Shown here in pieces: positions 56,118-64,000 of a DNA stretch of 64,000 nucleotides. The translations under genes and the position numbers were made by a program. Position 1 is the stretch's first letter. Each line of letters opens with the position of its first letter. The DNA is from CAVQZA01 sp963718355 (lineage in GTDB: Bacteria > Actinomycetota > Thermoleophilia > Gaiellales > Gaiellaceae): the NCBI GenBank assembly GCA_963718355.1, contig CAVQZA010000020.1:203447-267446 (forward strand), written 5' to 3'. A model generated the notes under the pieces. It was given only the letters and a program-made list of their open reading frames with translations. It ran no database searches and was not told the DNA's origin.

Positions 56118-57333
56118 GCCCGTGATCTGGAGCCCTGCCGAGCAGCTGCCCCGGGCCGAGCTGCGCGAGCTGCAGCGCGAGCGGTTGCGCGCGGCCTTCG
56201 GCGTCGAGCTCGACTCCCTCGCCGACGCGCCGTTCTGCGGCAAGCCCGAGTTGCGCGAGGCGTATCCGTTCGGACTGCTCCGCGTCCCGGTGGCATCGCT
56301 CGCCCGCGTCCATGCGTCGAGTGGCACGCACGGCAAGCCGACGGTCGTCGGGTACACCGCCGCCGACCTCGAGGCGTGGACGGAGCTGATGGCGCGCTGC
56401 ATGACGCTGGCCGGCGTGCGGCCCGGGATGCTCGTCCACAACGCGAACACCTACGGCCTGTTCACGGGCGGCCACGGCTTCCACCAGGGCGCGGAGCGGA
56501 TCGGCGCGCCGGTGATTCCGGTCTCCGGCGGCATGACGGCGCGGCAGGCGACGCTCCTCAACGACCTCGGCGCGCAGGTGCTCGTCTCGACGCCGTCGTA
56601 CGCGCTCGTGATCGCGCAGGCCGTGCACGAAGCGGGGATCGACCCCGCCGAACTGAAGCTCGAGCTCGGCCTCTTCGGCGGCGAGCCGTGGACCGACGGC
56701 CTGCGCGCGGAGATCGAGCGGGCGCTGCCCGGGCTTCGCGCGGTCAACTTCTACGGCCTCTCCGAGATGTGCGGCCCGGGCGTCGCCGCCGAGTGCCTGG
56801 AGGTGCGCGACGGCCTGCACGTCCATGAGGACCACTTCCTCGTCGAGGTCGTCGATCCGGAGACAGGGGCGTCGCTCGAAGAGGGCGCCGAGGGCGAGCT
56901 CGTCTTCACGACGCTCCTGAAGGAGGCGATGCCGCTCCTCCGCTACCGCACCGGCGACATCGCCTCGATGACCACCGAGCCGTGCCGCTGCGGCCGCACG
57001 ACGGCTCGGATCAGAGGCCTGCGAGGCCGGCGCGACGACATGATCATCGTGCGAGGCGTCAACGTGTACCCGTCGAACGTCGAGCACGCGCTGCTGTCGG
57101 TTCCCGAGGCCGCCCCGCACTATCAGCTCGTCGTGGAGAGGCAGGGCGCGATGGACGAGCTGACGGTGCAGTGCGAGCCGGCCGCCGCCGGAGTGAATCC
57201 CGCGACCATGAGCAAGGCCGTCGAGCGAGTCCTACGCGAGCAACTCGGCATCCGCGTGCGCGTCGACGTTCTCGAGGCCGGGAAGGTGCCCCGCAGCGAG
57301 GGCAAGGCGGTACGCGTGGTCGACAGCCGCTAA
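56101..57333 (+). CDS. PaaK-like aryl-acetate--CoA ligase
   Basis: 410 residues, ANL superfamily. P-loop VHASSGTHGKPTVVGYT (usually SSGTTGKPT), YGLSEMCGPGVAAEC (motif A5), LRYRTGDI with the following CXCGRTTARIRGLRGRRDDMIIVRGVNVYPSNVE, and the C-terminal lysine region GKVPRSEGKAVRV. PaaK relatives are usually 430-440 residues; about 25 N-terminal residues are missing relative to them. Forms phenylacetyl- or hydroxyphenylacetyl-CoA from acid, CoA and ATP. It overlaps the DpgC-like gene by 17 bases, so it would supply that enzyme's thioester substrate. Confidence 0.88.
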   Translation: MSAASEPVIWSPAEQLPRAELRELQRERLRAAFGVELDSLADAPFCGKPELREAYPFGLLRVPVASLARVHASSGTHGKPTVVGYTAADLEAWTELMARCMTLAGVRPGMLVHNANTYGLFTGGHGFHQGAERIGAPVIPVSGGMTARQATLLNDLGAQVLVSTPSYALVIAQAVHEAGIDPAELKLELGLFGGEPWTDGLRAEIERALPGLRAVNFYGLSEMCGPGVAAECLEVRDGLHVHEDHFLVEVVDPETGASLEEGAEGELVFTTLLKEAMPLLRYRTGDIASMTTEPCRCGRTTARIRGLRGRRDDMIIVRGVNVYPSNVEHALLSVPEAAPHYQLVVERQGAMDELTVQCEPAAAGVNPATMSKAVERVLREQLGIRVRVDVLEAGKVPRSEGKAVRVVDSR

Positions 57334-57803
57334 GGCGTGGGGGTCGGCGGATCGGGGGCGATGCGCTGCATGGTGGTCGCGATCGCGTGGACCTGCTTCG
57401 TCAATTCGAGGATCTGCTGCGACAGATCGAGCAACTCGGTGTTCTGTTTGTCTTCCTCCTGGACGACGGTCCACTGCTGGTCGGCAACGAGTTGACGCTT
57501 GGCGTCCGAGCGATTCTGGCTGATCATCACGAACGCCGTGAGGAAGATCGCCTCGAGCGAGACGATCATCGTCAAGAGGCCGAACGGGTACTTCTCGACG
57601 CGAAAGCCGATCCAGCAGCCGAACCACAGGATCGAGAGATAGACGAAGCCCATCGAACCGGCGAAGTTCGTGATCCGATCCGCGATCCGGTTCTGCACGT
57701 TCTCCGCGCGCACGCGAGCGTGCTCGACCAACACAGGGTTCGGCTCGAGCATGAGCCGCTTCGAGTGCTCGACCTGGTGAGACTGGCTACCCGGTGTGGC
57801 CAT
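57330..57803 (-). CDS. DUF1003 membrane protein
   Basis: 157 residues. The DUF1003 core is clear: VQNRIADRITNFAGSMGFVYLSILWFGCWIG, then FGLLTMIVSLEAIFLTAFVMISQNRSDAKRQLVADQQW, two transmembrane helices with a conserved ISQNR. A C-terminal helix (TELLDLSQQILELTKQVHAIATTM) predicts a coiled coil. Function of the family is not established. Its stop overlaps the ligase stop by 4 bases. Confidence 0.9.
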   Translation of the reverse strand: MATPGSQSHQVEHSKRLMLEPNPVLVEHARVRAENVQNRIADRITNFAGSMGFVYLSILWFGCWIGFRVEKYPFGLLTMIVSLEAIFLTAFVMISQNRSDAKRQLVADQQWTVVQEEDKQNTELLDLSQQILELTKQVHAIATTMQRIAPDPPTPTP

Positions 57804-57883
57804 CGACTTCGTAAGGATTCGCTCCTCGGCGCGTCCTTCCTGTCAGAGACTGGCGCTCGCCTTCAACGAGATCTCCAGTCAGT

Positions 57884-58090
57884 TCACTCGGCGGCGCTTC
57901 GTGTCGCTCGACGGAGCGACAGTGCAAGGACGAGCGCGACCACGACGGGAAGCACCCACCACGCCGCGATGCCCCGGTGTGCCAGGAACGCGGAAAGCCC
58001 GAGCCCGACGGCAACCCCCACCGCGACGACCCAGTCGTCGCCGACGATGAAGTCCCACCAGAAGAGGCCGAATGCGCGGATGTGGCTCAC
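57884..58090 (-). CDS. Small two-helix membrane protein (68 aa)
   Basis: 68 residues, VSHIRAFGLFWWDFIVGDDW then two hydrophobic helices (VVAVGVAVGLGLSAFLAH and AWWVLPVVVALVLALSL) and a basic end. GTG start overlaps the FTR1-like gene stop (GTGA). No family name known to me; occurrence directly behind the permease suggests an accessory subunit. Confidence 0.7.
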   Translation of the reverse strand: MSHIRAFGLFWWDFIVGDDWVVAVGVAVGLGLSAFLAHRGIAAWWVLPVVVALVLALSLRRATRSAAE

Positions 58091-58842
58091 GCGCCGGCTC
58101 CCGCGGGAAGCGCTTCGGCTCGCTGCCGGCGGAGCTGCCAGACAAGGAGGGCAGACACGAGCGCGAGGAAGGCGAGGATGCCGAGGATCGCGAGGTCGGA
58201 GCCGGGCCACTCGACCCCGGCTCCCTCGCCGCCCCAGAAGATGCCAAAGCTCGTGAGGAGGAGGCCGACGACGAACTTGATCGTGTTCTCCGGGACGCGC
58301 TCGAGCGGCCCCTTCACGGCGATTCCCACGGCGACGACGACCACGACTGCGGTCACTGCGGCGGCGGCGGCCAGGGGCACGCGGCCCTGGGTGGCTCCGA
58401 AGGTGACGACGATGAAGACGACCTCGAGCCCCTCGAGCAAGACGCCCTTGAAGGCGACGGTGAACGAGTACCAGTCCATGCCCTGCGGCGCGGCAGACGA
58501 GACGGAAGCGGCCTGTTCGCGCTCTGCCGCAAACGCGGCGCCCTCGTCGTGGAACGCCTTGTAGCCGCTCGAGCGCAGAATCGCCTTGCGCAGCCACTGC
58601 AGGCCGAAGACGAGCAGGAGCGCCCCGACGACGAGGCGAAGCGTGCCGATCGGGATCAACCGCAGTGCCGGACCGAGCACGGCCACGATCACCGCGAGCA
58701 CGAGCGCCGCGGTGCCGACCCCGATCAGCGTCGAGCGCCAGCCGCGCACCACACCGACCGCGAGCACAATCGTCAGCGCCTCGACGGCCTCGACGCCGCT
58801 CGCGAGAAACGTGGTCAGGAAAAGAAAGATGTCGTGGGTCAC
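58087..58842 (-). CDS. FTR1-like multi-pass membrane protein (COG4280 type)
   Basis: 251 residues, seven or so transmembrane helices. Two acidic motifs sit in helices at corresponding positions of two halves: ASGVEAVEALTIVLAVG (residues about 12-28) and LLEGLEVVFIVVTFG (about 125-140). The second resembles the REGLE motif of FTR1/EfeU iron permeases, and both repeat an E-x-x-E arrangement. Metal transport is a reasonable inference, supported by the ferric-reductase-like gene 20 bases upstream on the same strand. Start GTG 58842. Confidence 0.65.
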   Translation of the reverse strand: MTHDIFLFLTTFLASGVEAVEALTIVLAVGVVRGWRSTLIGVGTAALVLAVIVAVLGPALRLIPIGTLRLVVGALLLVFGLQWLRKAILRSSGYKAFHDEGAAFAAEREQAASVSSAAPQGMDWYSFTVAFKGVLLEGLEVVFIVVTFGATQGRVPLAAAAAVTAVVVVVAVGIAVKGPLERVPENTIKFVVGLLLTSFGIFWGGEGAGVEWPGSDLAILGILAFLALVSALLVWQLRRQRAEALPAGAGA

Positions 58843-58862
58843 GAGGCTGATCCTAGAGACGT

Positions 58863-60170
58863 TCAGCGAACGTTGAACTGCTCCCAGCGCACCCGGCTCG
58901 CAGGGATCTCGAGCCGGCGGAATCCGTTCGCGAGCGCGGTCATCATCGGGGGCGGGCCGCACATGTAGACCCAGACGTCCGCGCCGGGTGGCCGGCCATT
59001 CATGGCCTTGTCGGCAGTCAGGTACCCGTCTCGCTCGGTGTCGATCGTCAGCGCGCTCAGGGTGGGGTGCCGTGCCGCCGCGGTCTTGATCTCGTCGAGG
59101 TAGAGGGCGTCGCTCTGATGCGCGACCGAGTAGAAGAAGTCGACCTTCCGGTCGAAGCCGTCGTCCAGGGACCGGATCCAGCTCAGGAACGGGGTGACGC
59201 CGATCCCGCCGGCGATCCAGATCTGATCCTGCCCGCCGCGGCGGTAGTCGAAGCCGCCGAACGGCCCGGCCACCTTCGCCGGTGTCCCGTTCTGCACCTT
59301 GTCGCGGAGGTCGCGCGTGTAGTCGCCGGAGGTCTTGATCGAGACTTCGAGCAGACGTTCCGACGGCGCGCTCGCGACCGAGAACGGATGCCGCTCCCAC
59401 GCGCTTGCGCCGCCGAAGGCCAGCACGATGAACTGACCGGCCGCGAACTGAAGCGGGGAGCCGACGGGCTCGAGCGAGACCTCGACGGTCGTCTCGTCCG
59501 GACGCCGAACCTCCGCGACGGTGTAGTCGCGGACGGGGACGAAGAAGCGGGCCAGGAGCTCGCGATAAAGGTAGGCCGCGATCCCGATGCCGCCGACGAC
59601 GAAAAAGGCGACCCGGATCGTGGTCGACTGATGGAGAACGGGATCGACGAGCGCCCCGTGCACGACCGCGACGGCGACGAACAGGCCCGTGAGCCGGTGC
59701 GCGGTCAGCCACCGTTCGTAGCTGGCACGCGCCAGGCGACGGATCGGGCCCGGCCAGCGGGCTGCGCGGAGCTTCGGTGCGAGCGCCCAGACGGAGAGCA
59801 CGAGGAGCCCGATCAGCGCGACGTCACCGAGAGCGTGTCCGAGCGATGTCTCGTAAGGGTCGGGCGACGAGCTCACGAGAACGACGTGCGGCACGAGGAG
59901 CAGAACGGCCGCGACCGCGGCGCGCTTGTGCCAGACGACGACGCGGTCGAGGCCGCCGAAGGCGCGCTCGACTGCCGGAATCAAGGCCGCAAGGACGAGG
60001 CAGCAGGAGAGCAGGAACACGGCCTCGGCGCCACAGATCTCACCGATGAGACGCCCCGTCGGCTCGTGCGGGGGCCGCGCGACCGCCCACAGCACGGCGT
60101 AGCCGATCGCGAGGGTGACCAGCACCGTGGCGCCGGCGTTCGGCGCGATGCGCAGGCGCAGACTCCTCAT
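58863..60170 (-). CDS. Ferric reductase-like transmembrane FAD/NAD(P)H oxidoreductase
   Basis: 435 residues. N-terminal half: about six transmembrane helices with haem-ligand histidines in VVWHKRAAVAAVLLLVPH and LTAHRLTGLFVAVAVVHG, spaced as in ferric reductase/NOX domains. C-terminal half: FAD-binding beta-barrel (RHPFSVASAP), NAD(P)-binding GGIGVTPFLSWI and terminal VYMCGPPPMM. Electrons flow from NAD(P)H via FAD and two b haems across the membrane, to Fe(III) or another acceptor. Paired with an FTR1-like permease, an iron-reduction and uptake module is likely but not proven. Confidence 0.88.
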   Translation of the reverse strand: MRSLRLRIAPNAGATVLVTLAIGYAVLWAVARPPHEPTGRLIGEICGAEAVFLLSCCLVLAALIPAVERAFGGLDRVVVWHKRAAVAAVLLLVPHVVLVSSSPDPYETSLGHALGDVALIGLLVLSVWALAPKLRAARWPGPIRRLARASYERWLTAHRLTGLFVAVAVVHGALVDPVLHQSTTIRVAFFVVGGIGIAAYLYRELLARFFVPVRDYTVAEVRRPDETTVEVSLEPVGSPLQFAAGQFIVLAFGGASAWERHPFSVASAPSERLLEVSIKTSGDYTRDLRDKVQNGTPAKVAGPFGGFDYRRGGQDQIWIAGGIGVTPFLSWIRSLDDGFDRKVDFFYSVAHQSDALYLDEIKTAAARHPTLSALTIDTERDGYLTADKAMNGRPPGADVWVYMCGPPPMMTALANGFRRLEIPASRVRWEQFNVR

Positions 60171-60270
60171 CTCAGCCTCCCTAGTGCGTCGTGTGGGGCT
60201 TGGGTGCGAACATGCGCTTCACGCTGCTCTCGAGAGCACATCACGCCGAGAATACGCCCCGGAGAGAGTC

Positions 60271-61431
60271 GTGAGCGAGCCTGGTCCCGCCGATCCGTCG
60301 TCTACGCTCCGGGACGACGTGAACGACGCCGGCAACCCGCAGGGCGACCCGGCCGCCATGGGCGGGAGCTCGTGGTCGGATCGCGACGTGACGCTGCTGG
60401 CCGCCAAGGTCACGGCGGCGGCAATCGCGGTGGCCGCGGTCGCATTCGGGATCTGGCAAGTCAGAACCGTCGTGATCATGCTGCTCCTGGCGCTCACCTT
60501 CGCCGCCGCGATCCGCCCGGGGGTCGAGTGGCTGCACCGGCACCGGGTTCCGGAGCCGGTCGCGATCCTGTTCTTCCTGCTCACGGTGATCGGTGTGGTC
60601 GTCTTCTTCTTCTGGGTCGCCGTTCCGCCGGCGGTGCACCAGGTCGGTCACGCGCTCAACCTCAGTAACGCCGCCGGCGGTACCGTGCCCCAGACCAGCG
60701 GCTTCAAGCACGACCTGCTCACCTGGCTGAACAAGCACCTCCACGAGCTGCCGACCGGCTCGCAGCTGCTCCATCCGGTAGCGACTTACGGTCACAAGGC
60801 GACGAGCGCGGTCGTCTGGACCTTCTTCGTGATCGCCGCTACCTGGTATTGGGTCTCCGAGCGCGACCGGATGATCGACCTGCTGACGCGCATCGCGCCG
60901 GAGCCGAAGCGCGAGAAGGCCCGCGCGACCTACCTCGAGATCGACAGGAGGCTCGGCTCCTACACACGGCTGAAGTTCCTGATGGTCTTCGCGATCGGGG
61001 CGGTGCTGTCGCTCGGCTTCTACCTCGTCGGGCTGGACTACTGGCTGCTCGTGGGCGGGTTCGTGAGCCTGATCGAGATCGTCCCGGTGATCGGCCCGCT
61101 CATCGGCTCGATCCTCGTGGTCGCGGTGGGCCTTCCACAGTCCGTCCACGTCGCGGTGCTGTCACTCCTCGTCCTGATCGTCGTGCGGGAGTTCCAGAGC
61201 TACGTGATCAACCCGCACGTGATGGGACACTCGGTCGGGCTCTCGCCTCTCATCACGCTCGTGTCCGTCGTGGTCGTGGGGATCCTGTTCGGCGCCTTCG
61301 CCGTGATCCTCGCGATTCCCGCCACCTCCGCGGTCGCGACGCTGATCGACGTGTTCGTCCTCGATCGCGATGCTCCGACCGCGCCCGTACGACAGCGGCG
61401 AGGTGCACTCTCGCGTCGCAGGTCGCCGTGA
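60271..61431 (+). CDS. AI-2E family transporter (PerM/YdiK type)
   Basis: 386 residues from GTG 60271, preceded by GGAGAGA. A 40-residue polar head is followed by two or three helices (VTAAAIAVAAVAFGIWQV, VVIMLLLALTFAAAIRPGVEWL), a hydrophilic loop, then the characteristic C-terminal helices with YWLLVGGFVSLIEIVPVIGPLIGSIL, NPHVMGHSVGLSPLITLVSVVVVG and LFGAFAVILAIPATSAVATLI. Family members export autoinducer-2 or act as Na+/H+ antiporters, so the name implies no certain substrate. Divergent from the reductase gene. Confidence 0.9.
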   Translation: MSEPGPADPSSTLRDDVNDAGNPQGDPAAMGGSSWSDRDVTLLAAKVTAAAIAVAAVAFGIWQVRTVVIMLLLALTFAAAIRPGVEWLHRHRVPEPVAILFFLLTVIGVVVFFFWVAVPPAVHQVGHALNLSNAAGGTVPQTSGFKHDLLTWLNKHLHELPTGSQLLHPVATYGHKATSAVVWTFFVIAATWYWVSERDRMIDLLTRIAPEPKREKARATYLEIDRRLGSYTRLKFLMVFAIGAVLSLGFYLVGLDYWLLVGGFVSLIEIVPVIGPLIGSILVVAVGLPQSVHVAVLSLLVLIVVREFQSYVINPHVMGHSVGLSPLITLVSVVVVGILFGAFAVILAIPATSAVATLIDVFVLDRDAPTAPVRQRRGALSRRRSP

Positions 61432-61465
61432 TTGGCGGCGCCGGCGTGCTCGAACACCGCTCGGC

Positions 61466-63289
61466 TCACGGATAGCTCGTGACGTCCACCGGCGTGTCGG
61501 CGTTCGCCGCGGTCGACGGCCCGCCGACGCCGTTGATCACCGAGTTGATCCCACCGCTGCCGTGGGTCGCGTCTAGGAAGATGGTCAACAGGTCGTGGAA
61601 CTGCACACCGGGCGTGTTCGGCGACTGGAACGCCTGCGTCGCGAAGATCGGCACGCCCTGGTTGAAGAACGAGTAGCTGCCCATCCCGTACCCCTGGAAG
61701 GTCGTCACGTTCGGCGACACGACGAACGCTGCGTAGCCGTTCGTCGTCGGGCCGGACATCCACGCGGCCTGGCTGGGCGGGTCGTAGGGCATCTCGTTCT
61801 GGAAGAAGACGTCCTCACCGTTCTGGCCGTTCCAGATCACCTCGGAGCGCTGGAAGTGCTCGACGAACAGTCCGTACGCCGTGACGTTGTCGCCGTTCAC
61901 GATCAGGCCCGTGTCGGCGGTGTTGCTCGTCCAGCCGACGCCGGCCCCGTGATCGGCCCGCCAGATCCAGAGGTTGTCGAGGATCGCGTTGTCCGCGTTC
62001 ACCACCAGGCCCGTCTTCGCCTGGCCGGCCTCGGCGCCGCCGATGCGGAAGAACAGATCCTGCAGCAGCGTCGGGTCGTTCCGGTCGCGCGTCCCGCCGA
62101 AGAGCCCGACGTTGACCAGCGACTGGGAGTTGCGCGGGCCTGCGTCGAAGATGATCCCGGACAGCTTGACTCCGGGCACGTCCAGGGTCTGCAGCGCGGG
62201 TGTCCCGTGCTGTGGGATCAGCGTCGGGAAGCCGAGCCCGAGGACGACCGTGTCGGGACGCGTGACCAGGATCGGAGCGTCGAGCTTGTAGACGCCCGGT
62301 GTCAGGATCAGGTTCTGCCCGAGCGCGAGCGCCACGTCGATCACGAGCACCGGCGTGCTCGGGCTGGCGATCAGGAAGCGCTTGATCGGGATCGAGGTTC
62401 CCGCCTCGCTGCCGCTCGCATACGACGGGCCGACCGAGTTCCGCTGGACGGCGGGCACGAACACGCTGTAGTTCCCGCTCGAATCCGCGGTGAGGAACGG
62501 CTCCTCCGCCGACACCGGCGTCGTCGGAAGCGTGGTGAACTGGTTGGTTCCCGGCCCGAAGGCGGTCGCCGGCGCGCCGTTGTCACCCAGGAAGACCTGG
62601 TTCCAGACGCCGTTCGTCCAGTTGTCGATGTTGCTGTTCCGCGTGAACCATTGCTGCTGGCCGCAGTTGCAGACGATCCCGTTGTTGAACTCGTCGTCTG
62701 CGAAGAACCCGCCGCTCACGAACCCCTGGCCGCAGTAGTCCTGCAGGAACAGGTTGCCGTTGACGATCACGCGGCGAACCGGCGAGGCCTGTGAGACCGC
62801 GAACAGGTCGTTGCTGTTCATACAGCCGGGGTCTTCGCCGGGATTCGGCGCATACGCGGGCGGCGTGCTCGGCAGGTGCACGTTGAGGGTCAGGTTCGAC
62901 ACCGACCGCCAGAAGTTCTCGAGCCCCTCGCACTGGCCGCCGGGGGCGCACTGATTGAAGACGGTGATCGCCCCGTTGATCACGACGTCGCTCGGCTGCG
63001 CTCCGAGCCCGGCGATCTGCGTGTAGTAGCCGACCTGGAAGTCCAGCGGGTTGGCGGCGGAACCGTACGTTCCCGGCTGGAAGAAGATCGAGTAGCGCTG
63101 CGAACCGAACTGGTTCGGGACCTGCTGCGTCGAGATCGCGTCGAGGGTGGACTGGACCGTCGCCTGCGGCATCGTCGGGTTGAGGACGATGACGTTCGGC
63201 CCGAAGTTCGGCGACGCAGCGGCAACGCCCGCATCGAGCGTGAAGAGCGCGGCGAACACCGCGCCGAGAATGAGCAGCTTCCGTGCCAT
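61466..63289 (-). CDS. Secreted right-handed beta-helix protein
   Basis: 607 residues from ATG 63289 with AGGGGGC upstream. Signal peptide ARKLLILGAVFAALFTLDAGVAAA (cleavage near 24). The start of the mature protein (VIVLNPTMPQATVQSTLDAIS ... YSIFFQPGTYGS) and later repeats (VDVALALGQNLILTPGVYKLDAPILVTRPDTVVLGLG; DNAILDNLWIWRADHGAGVGW; DNVTAYGLFVEHFQRSEVIWNG) have the rhythm of a parallel beta-helix as in pectate lyases and exo-beta-1,3-glucanases. Two CxC/C pairs (GIVCNCGQ; PGGQC) suggest disulphides. A polysaccharide-binding or -cleaving role is inferred; catalytic residues cannot be assigned. Confidence 0.75.
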   Translation of the reverse strand: MARKLLILGAVFAALFTLDAGVAAASPNFGPNVIVLNPTMPQATVQSTLDAISTQQVPNQFGSQRYSIFFQPGTYGSAANPLDFQVGYYTQIAGLGAQPSDVVINGAITVFNQCAPGGQCEGLENFWRSVSNLTLNVHLPSTPPAYAPNPGEDPGCMNSNDLFAVSQASPVRRVIVNGNLFLQDYCGQGFVSGGFFADDEFNNGIVCNCGQQQWFTRNSNIDNWTNGVWNQVFLGDNGAPATAFGPGTNQFTTLPTTPVSAEEPFLTADSSGNYSVFVPAVQRNSVGPSYASGSEAGTSIPIKRFLIASPSTPVLVIDVALALGQNLILTPGVYKLDAPILVTRPDTVVLGLGFPTLIPQHGTPALQTLDVPGVKLSGIIFDAGPRNSQSLVNVGLFGGTRDRNDPTLLQDLFFRIGGAEAGQAKTGLVVNADNAILDNLWIWRADHGAGVGWTSNTADTGLIVNGDNVTAYGLFVEHFQRSEVIWNGQNGEDVFFQNEMPYDPPSQAAWMSGPTTNGYAAFVVSPNVTTFQGYGMGSYSFFNQGVPIFATQAFQSPNTPGVQFHDLLTIFLDATHGSGGINSVINGVGGPSTAANADTPVDVTSYP

Positions 63290-63395
63290 GCGGCGCCCCC
63301 TTGAGTCGTGACTCCTAGCTGGGCCCGCCGCAGGCCGATCGACCCCGAAGAGCGACCATATCGAACCGGGACGAGCCTGCAAAGAGCGGGACGGC

Positions 63396-63800
63396 CTAGT
63401 GCGCGGCGTCTTCGAGGATGTGCTTCATGCGGGTGAGGTCGGCCTGCACGAGTCCCGCGTCGCGGGCGAAGTCCTCGTCGCTCATGTCCGGGAGGCGGCG
63501 AAGGGTGAATACCACCTCACAGCCGTCGTCATCGGGGATGACCCGCATCGGGCAGTAGACGATCTCGCCCGAGGGCAGCGTGACGTAGTGGTCGAGGACG
63601 CCGTACCTGTTGGGCTCCACGAAGGCGAGGCCGACGCGGCCCGATGAGGTCTCCACGAACCACTGCCCGTCAACGTTCTCCACGGAGTTGCCAAGACCCT
63701 GAGCCCACTCCGGGACATGTGCCGGATTAGAAGCGTATTCGTAGACCTCAGCCGCGTCTCGATCGATTCGCTCGCTGATCTGGACGGACTCCGAAGCCAT
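63396..63800 (-). CDS. SRPBCC (START-like) family protein
   Basis: 134 residues starting MASESVQISERIDRDAAEVYEYASNPAHVPEWAQGL, the opening pattern of polyketide-cyclase/SRPBCC proteins, with a hydrophobic cavity predicted between a helix-grip beta sheet and the C-terminal helix (ADLTRMKHILED). Ligand unknown. ATG 63800 fits homologues better than the upstream start at 63869. Weak SD (GGGGC immediately before the ATG). Confidence 0.82.
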   Translation of the reverse strand: MASESVQISERIDRDAAEVYEYASNPAHVPEWAQGLGNSVENVDGQWFVETSSGRVGLAFVEPNRYGVLDHYVTLPSGEIVYCPMRVIPDDDGCEVVFTLRRLPDMSDEDFARDAGLVQADLTRMKHILEDAAH

Positions 63801-63905
63801 GCCCCTACTATGAACCGACAAAGCACTAGATACCGAGATCAGGTCTTGTGCTGCAACATCTCGGCTCACGGTCGATCACGGAGACCACCCATAGAACCGT
63901 AGTCC

Positions 63906-63952
63906 CCGACGAAAGTCGTCATGGTGCCCGTAGGGCGCCGGACTTTCGTCGG
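63906..63952. repeat. 12-bp perfect inverted repeat next to tRNA-Ala(UGC)
   Basis: CCGACGAAAGTC (63906-63917) and GACTTTCGTCGG (63941-63952) form a 12-bp stem enclosing 23 bases that contain a second small hairpin GCCC-GTA-GGGC. It begins 5 bases behind the tRNA 3' end on the - strand. No T tract on that strand; possibly a terminator without U tract, or a remnant repeat. Confidence 0.6.
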
Positions 63953-63956
63953 AGAA

Positions 63957-64000
63957 TGGAGCGTACCGGGATCGAACCGGTGACCTCCGGCTTGCAAAGC
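63957..64000 (-). tRNA. tRNA-Ala (anticodon UGC), 3' part only
   Basis: Read on the - strand: anticodon loop TTTGCAA with anticodon TGC, T arm ACCGG-TTCGATC-CCGGT, acceptor 3' strand ACGCTCC and discriminator A. The 5' part (acceptor, D arm) lies beyond the window. Sequence matches the common tRNA-Ala(UGC) body. CCA is not encoded. Confidence 0.9.

Overview
The window is about 70% G+C, densely packed and mostly co-oriented. Start/stop overlaps of the ATGA and GTGA kind are common. Gene content and order (tig-clpP-clpX-valS-folC-ndk-maf, mreBCD-mrdA-rodA, rne-rplU-rpmA-obg-nadD-rsfS) fit a Gram-positive, rod-shaped actinobacterium. Several traits point to Thermoleophilia (Gaiellales/Solirubrobacterales-like): a SucA-type 2-oxoglutarate dehydrogenase without a fused E2 domain, a subtilase with a DASWS repeat tail, and double zinc-ribbon membrane proteins. 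That placement is an inference from gene content; no 16S gene is present.

Layout. 1-11.3 kb: end of an ABC-2 permease, tRNA-Leu(UAG), then a + strand housekeeping run for protein folding and proteolysis (tig, clpP, clpX), a MaoC-like protein, valS, folC, two small membrane proteins, ndk, two paralogous methyltransferases and maf. 11.3-12.0 kb: a REP-associated tyrosine transposase (RAYT) element flanked by 14-bp inverted repeats. 12-19.1 kb: the cell-elongation operon mreB-mreC-mreD-mrdA-rodA with two extra genes overlapping its end. 19.2-25.8 kb: rne/rng with RG-rich repeats, rplU, rpmA, obg, nadD, rsfS, tRNA-Ala(GGC) and a strong terminator. 25.9-30.6 kb: an accessory stretch with a decayed secreted-protein gene, a secreted protein, a hydrolase, and a repeat-bearing subtilase behind a 313-bp leader region. 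30.6-39.1 kb: small membrane proteins, sucA, and two large cyclic-di-GMP enzymes flanking a small acidic protein. 39.1-41.5 kb: M29 aminopeptidase, GNAT acetyltransferase and pentapeptide-repeat protein. 41.5-46.2 kb (- strand): a four-gene operon of MBL hydrolase, coiled-coil protein and an asymmetric heterodimeric ABC exporter. 46.3-50 kb: lipoprotein plus MacAB-like efflux. 50-53.5 kb: ATPase, MOSC protein, phage-tube-like protein and small membrane proteins. 53.5-57.3 kb: a GMC oxidoreductase / DpgC-like / PaaK-like operon. 57.3-64 kb: DUF1003 protein, a ferric-reductase/FTR1-like module, an AI-2E-family permease, a secreted beta-helix protein, an SRPBCC protein and the 3' part of tRNA-Ala(UGC).

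How the genes work together. The first half is a core growth module: chaperone and protease, aminoacylation, nucleotide pools, wall elongation, RNA decay and ribosome assembly. The second half is accessory: signalling, export and catabolism. Points most worth a second look are: three genes that appear to start at CTG; the promoter and hairpin compressed into the rne-rplU gap; the three-gene set predicted to activate and dioxygenate an aryl-acetate; the complementary degeneracy of the two ABC exporter subunits; the standalone duplicated tail-tube protein; and the structured leader with DnaA-box-like sites before the subtilase.
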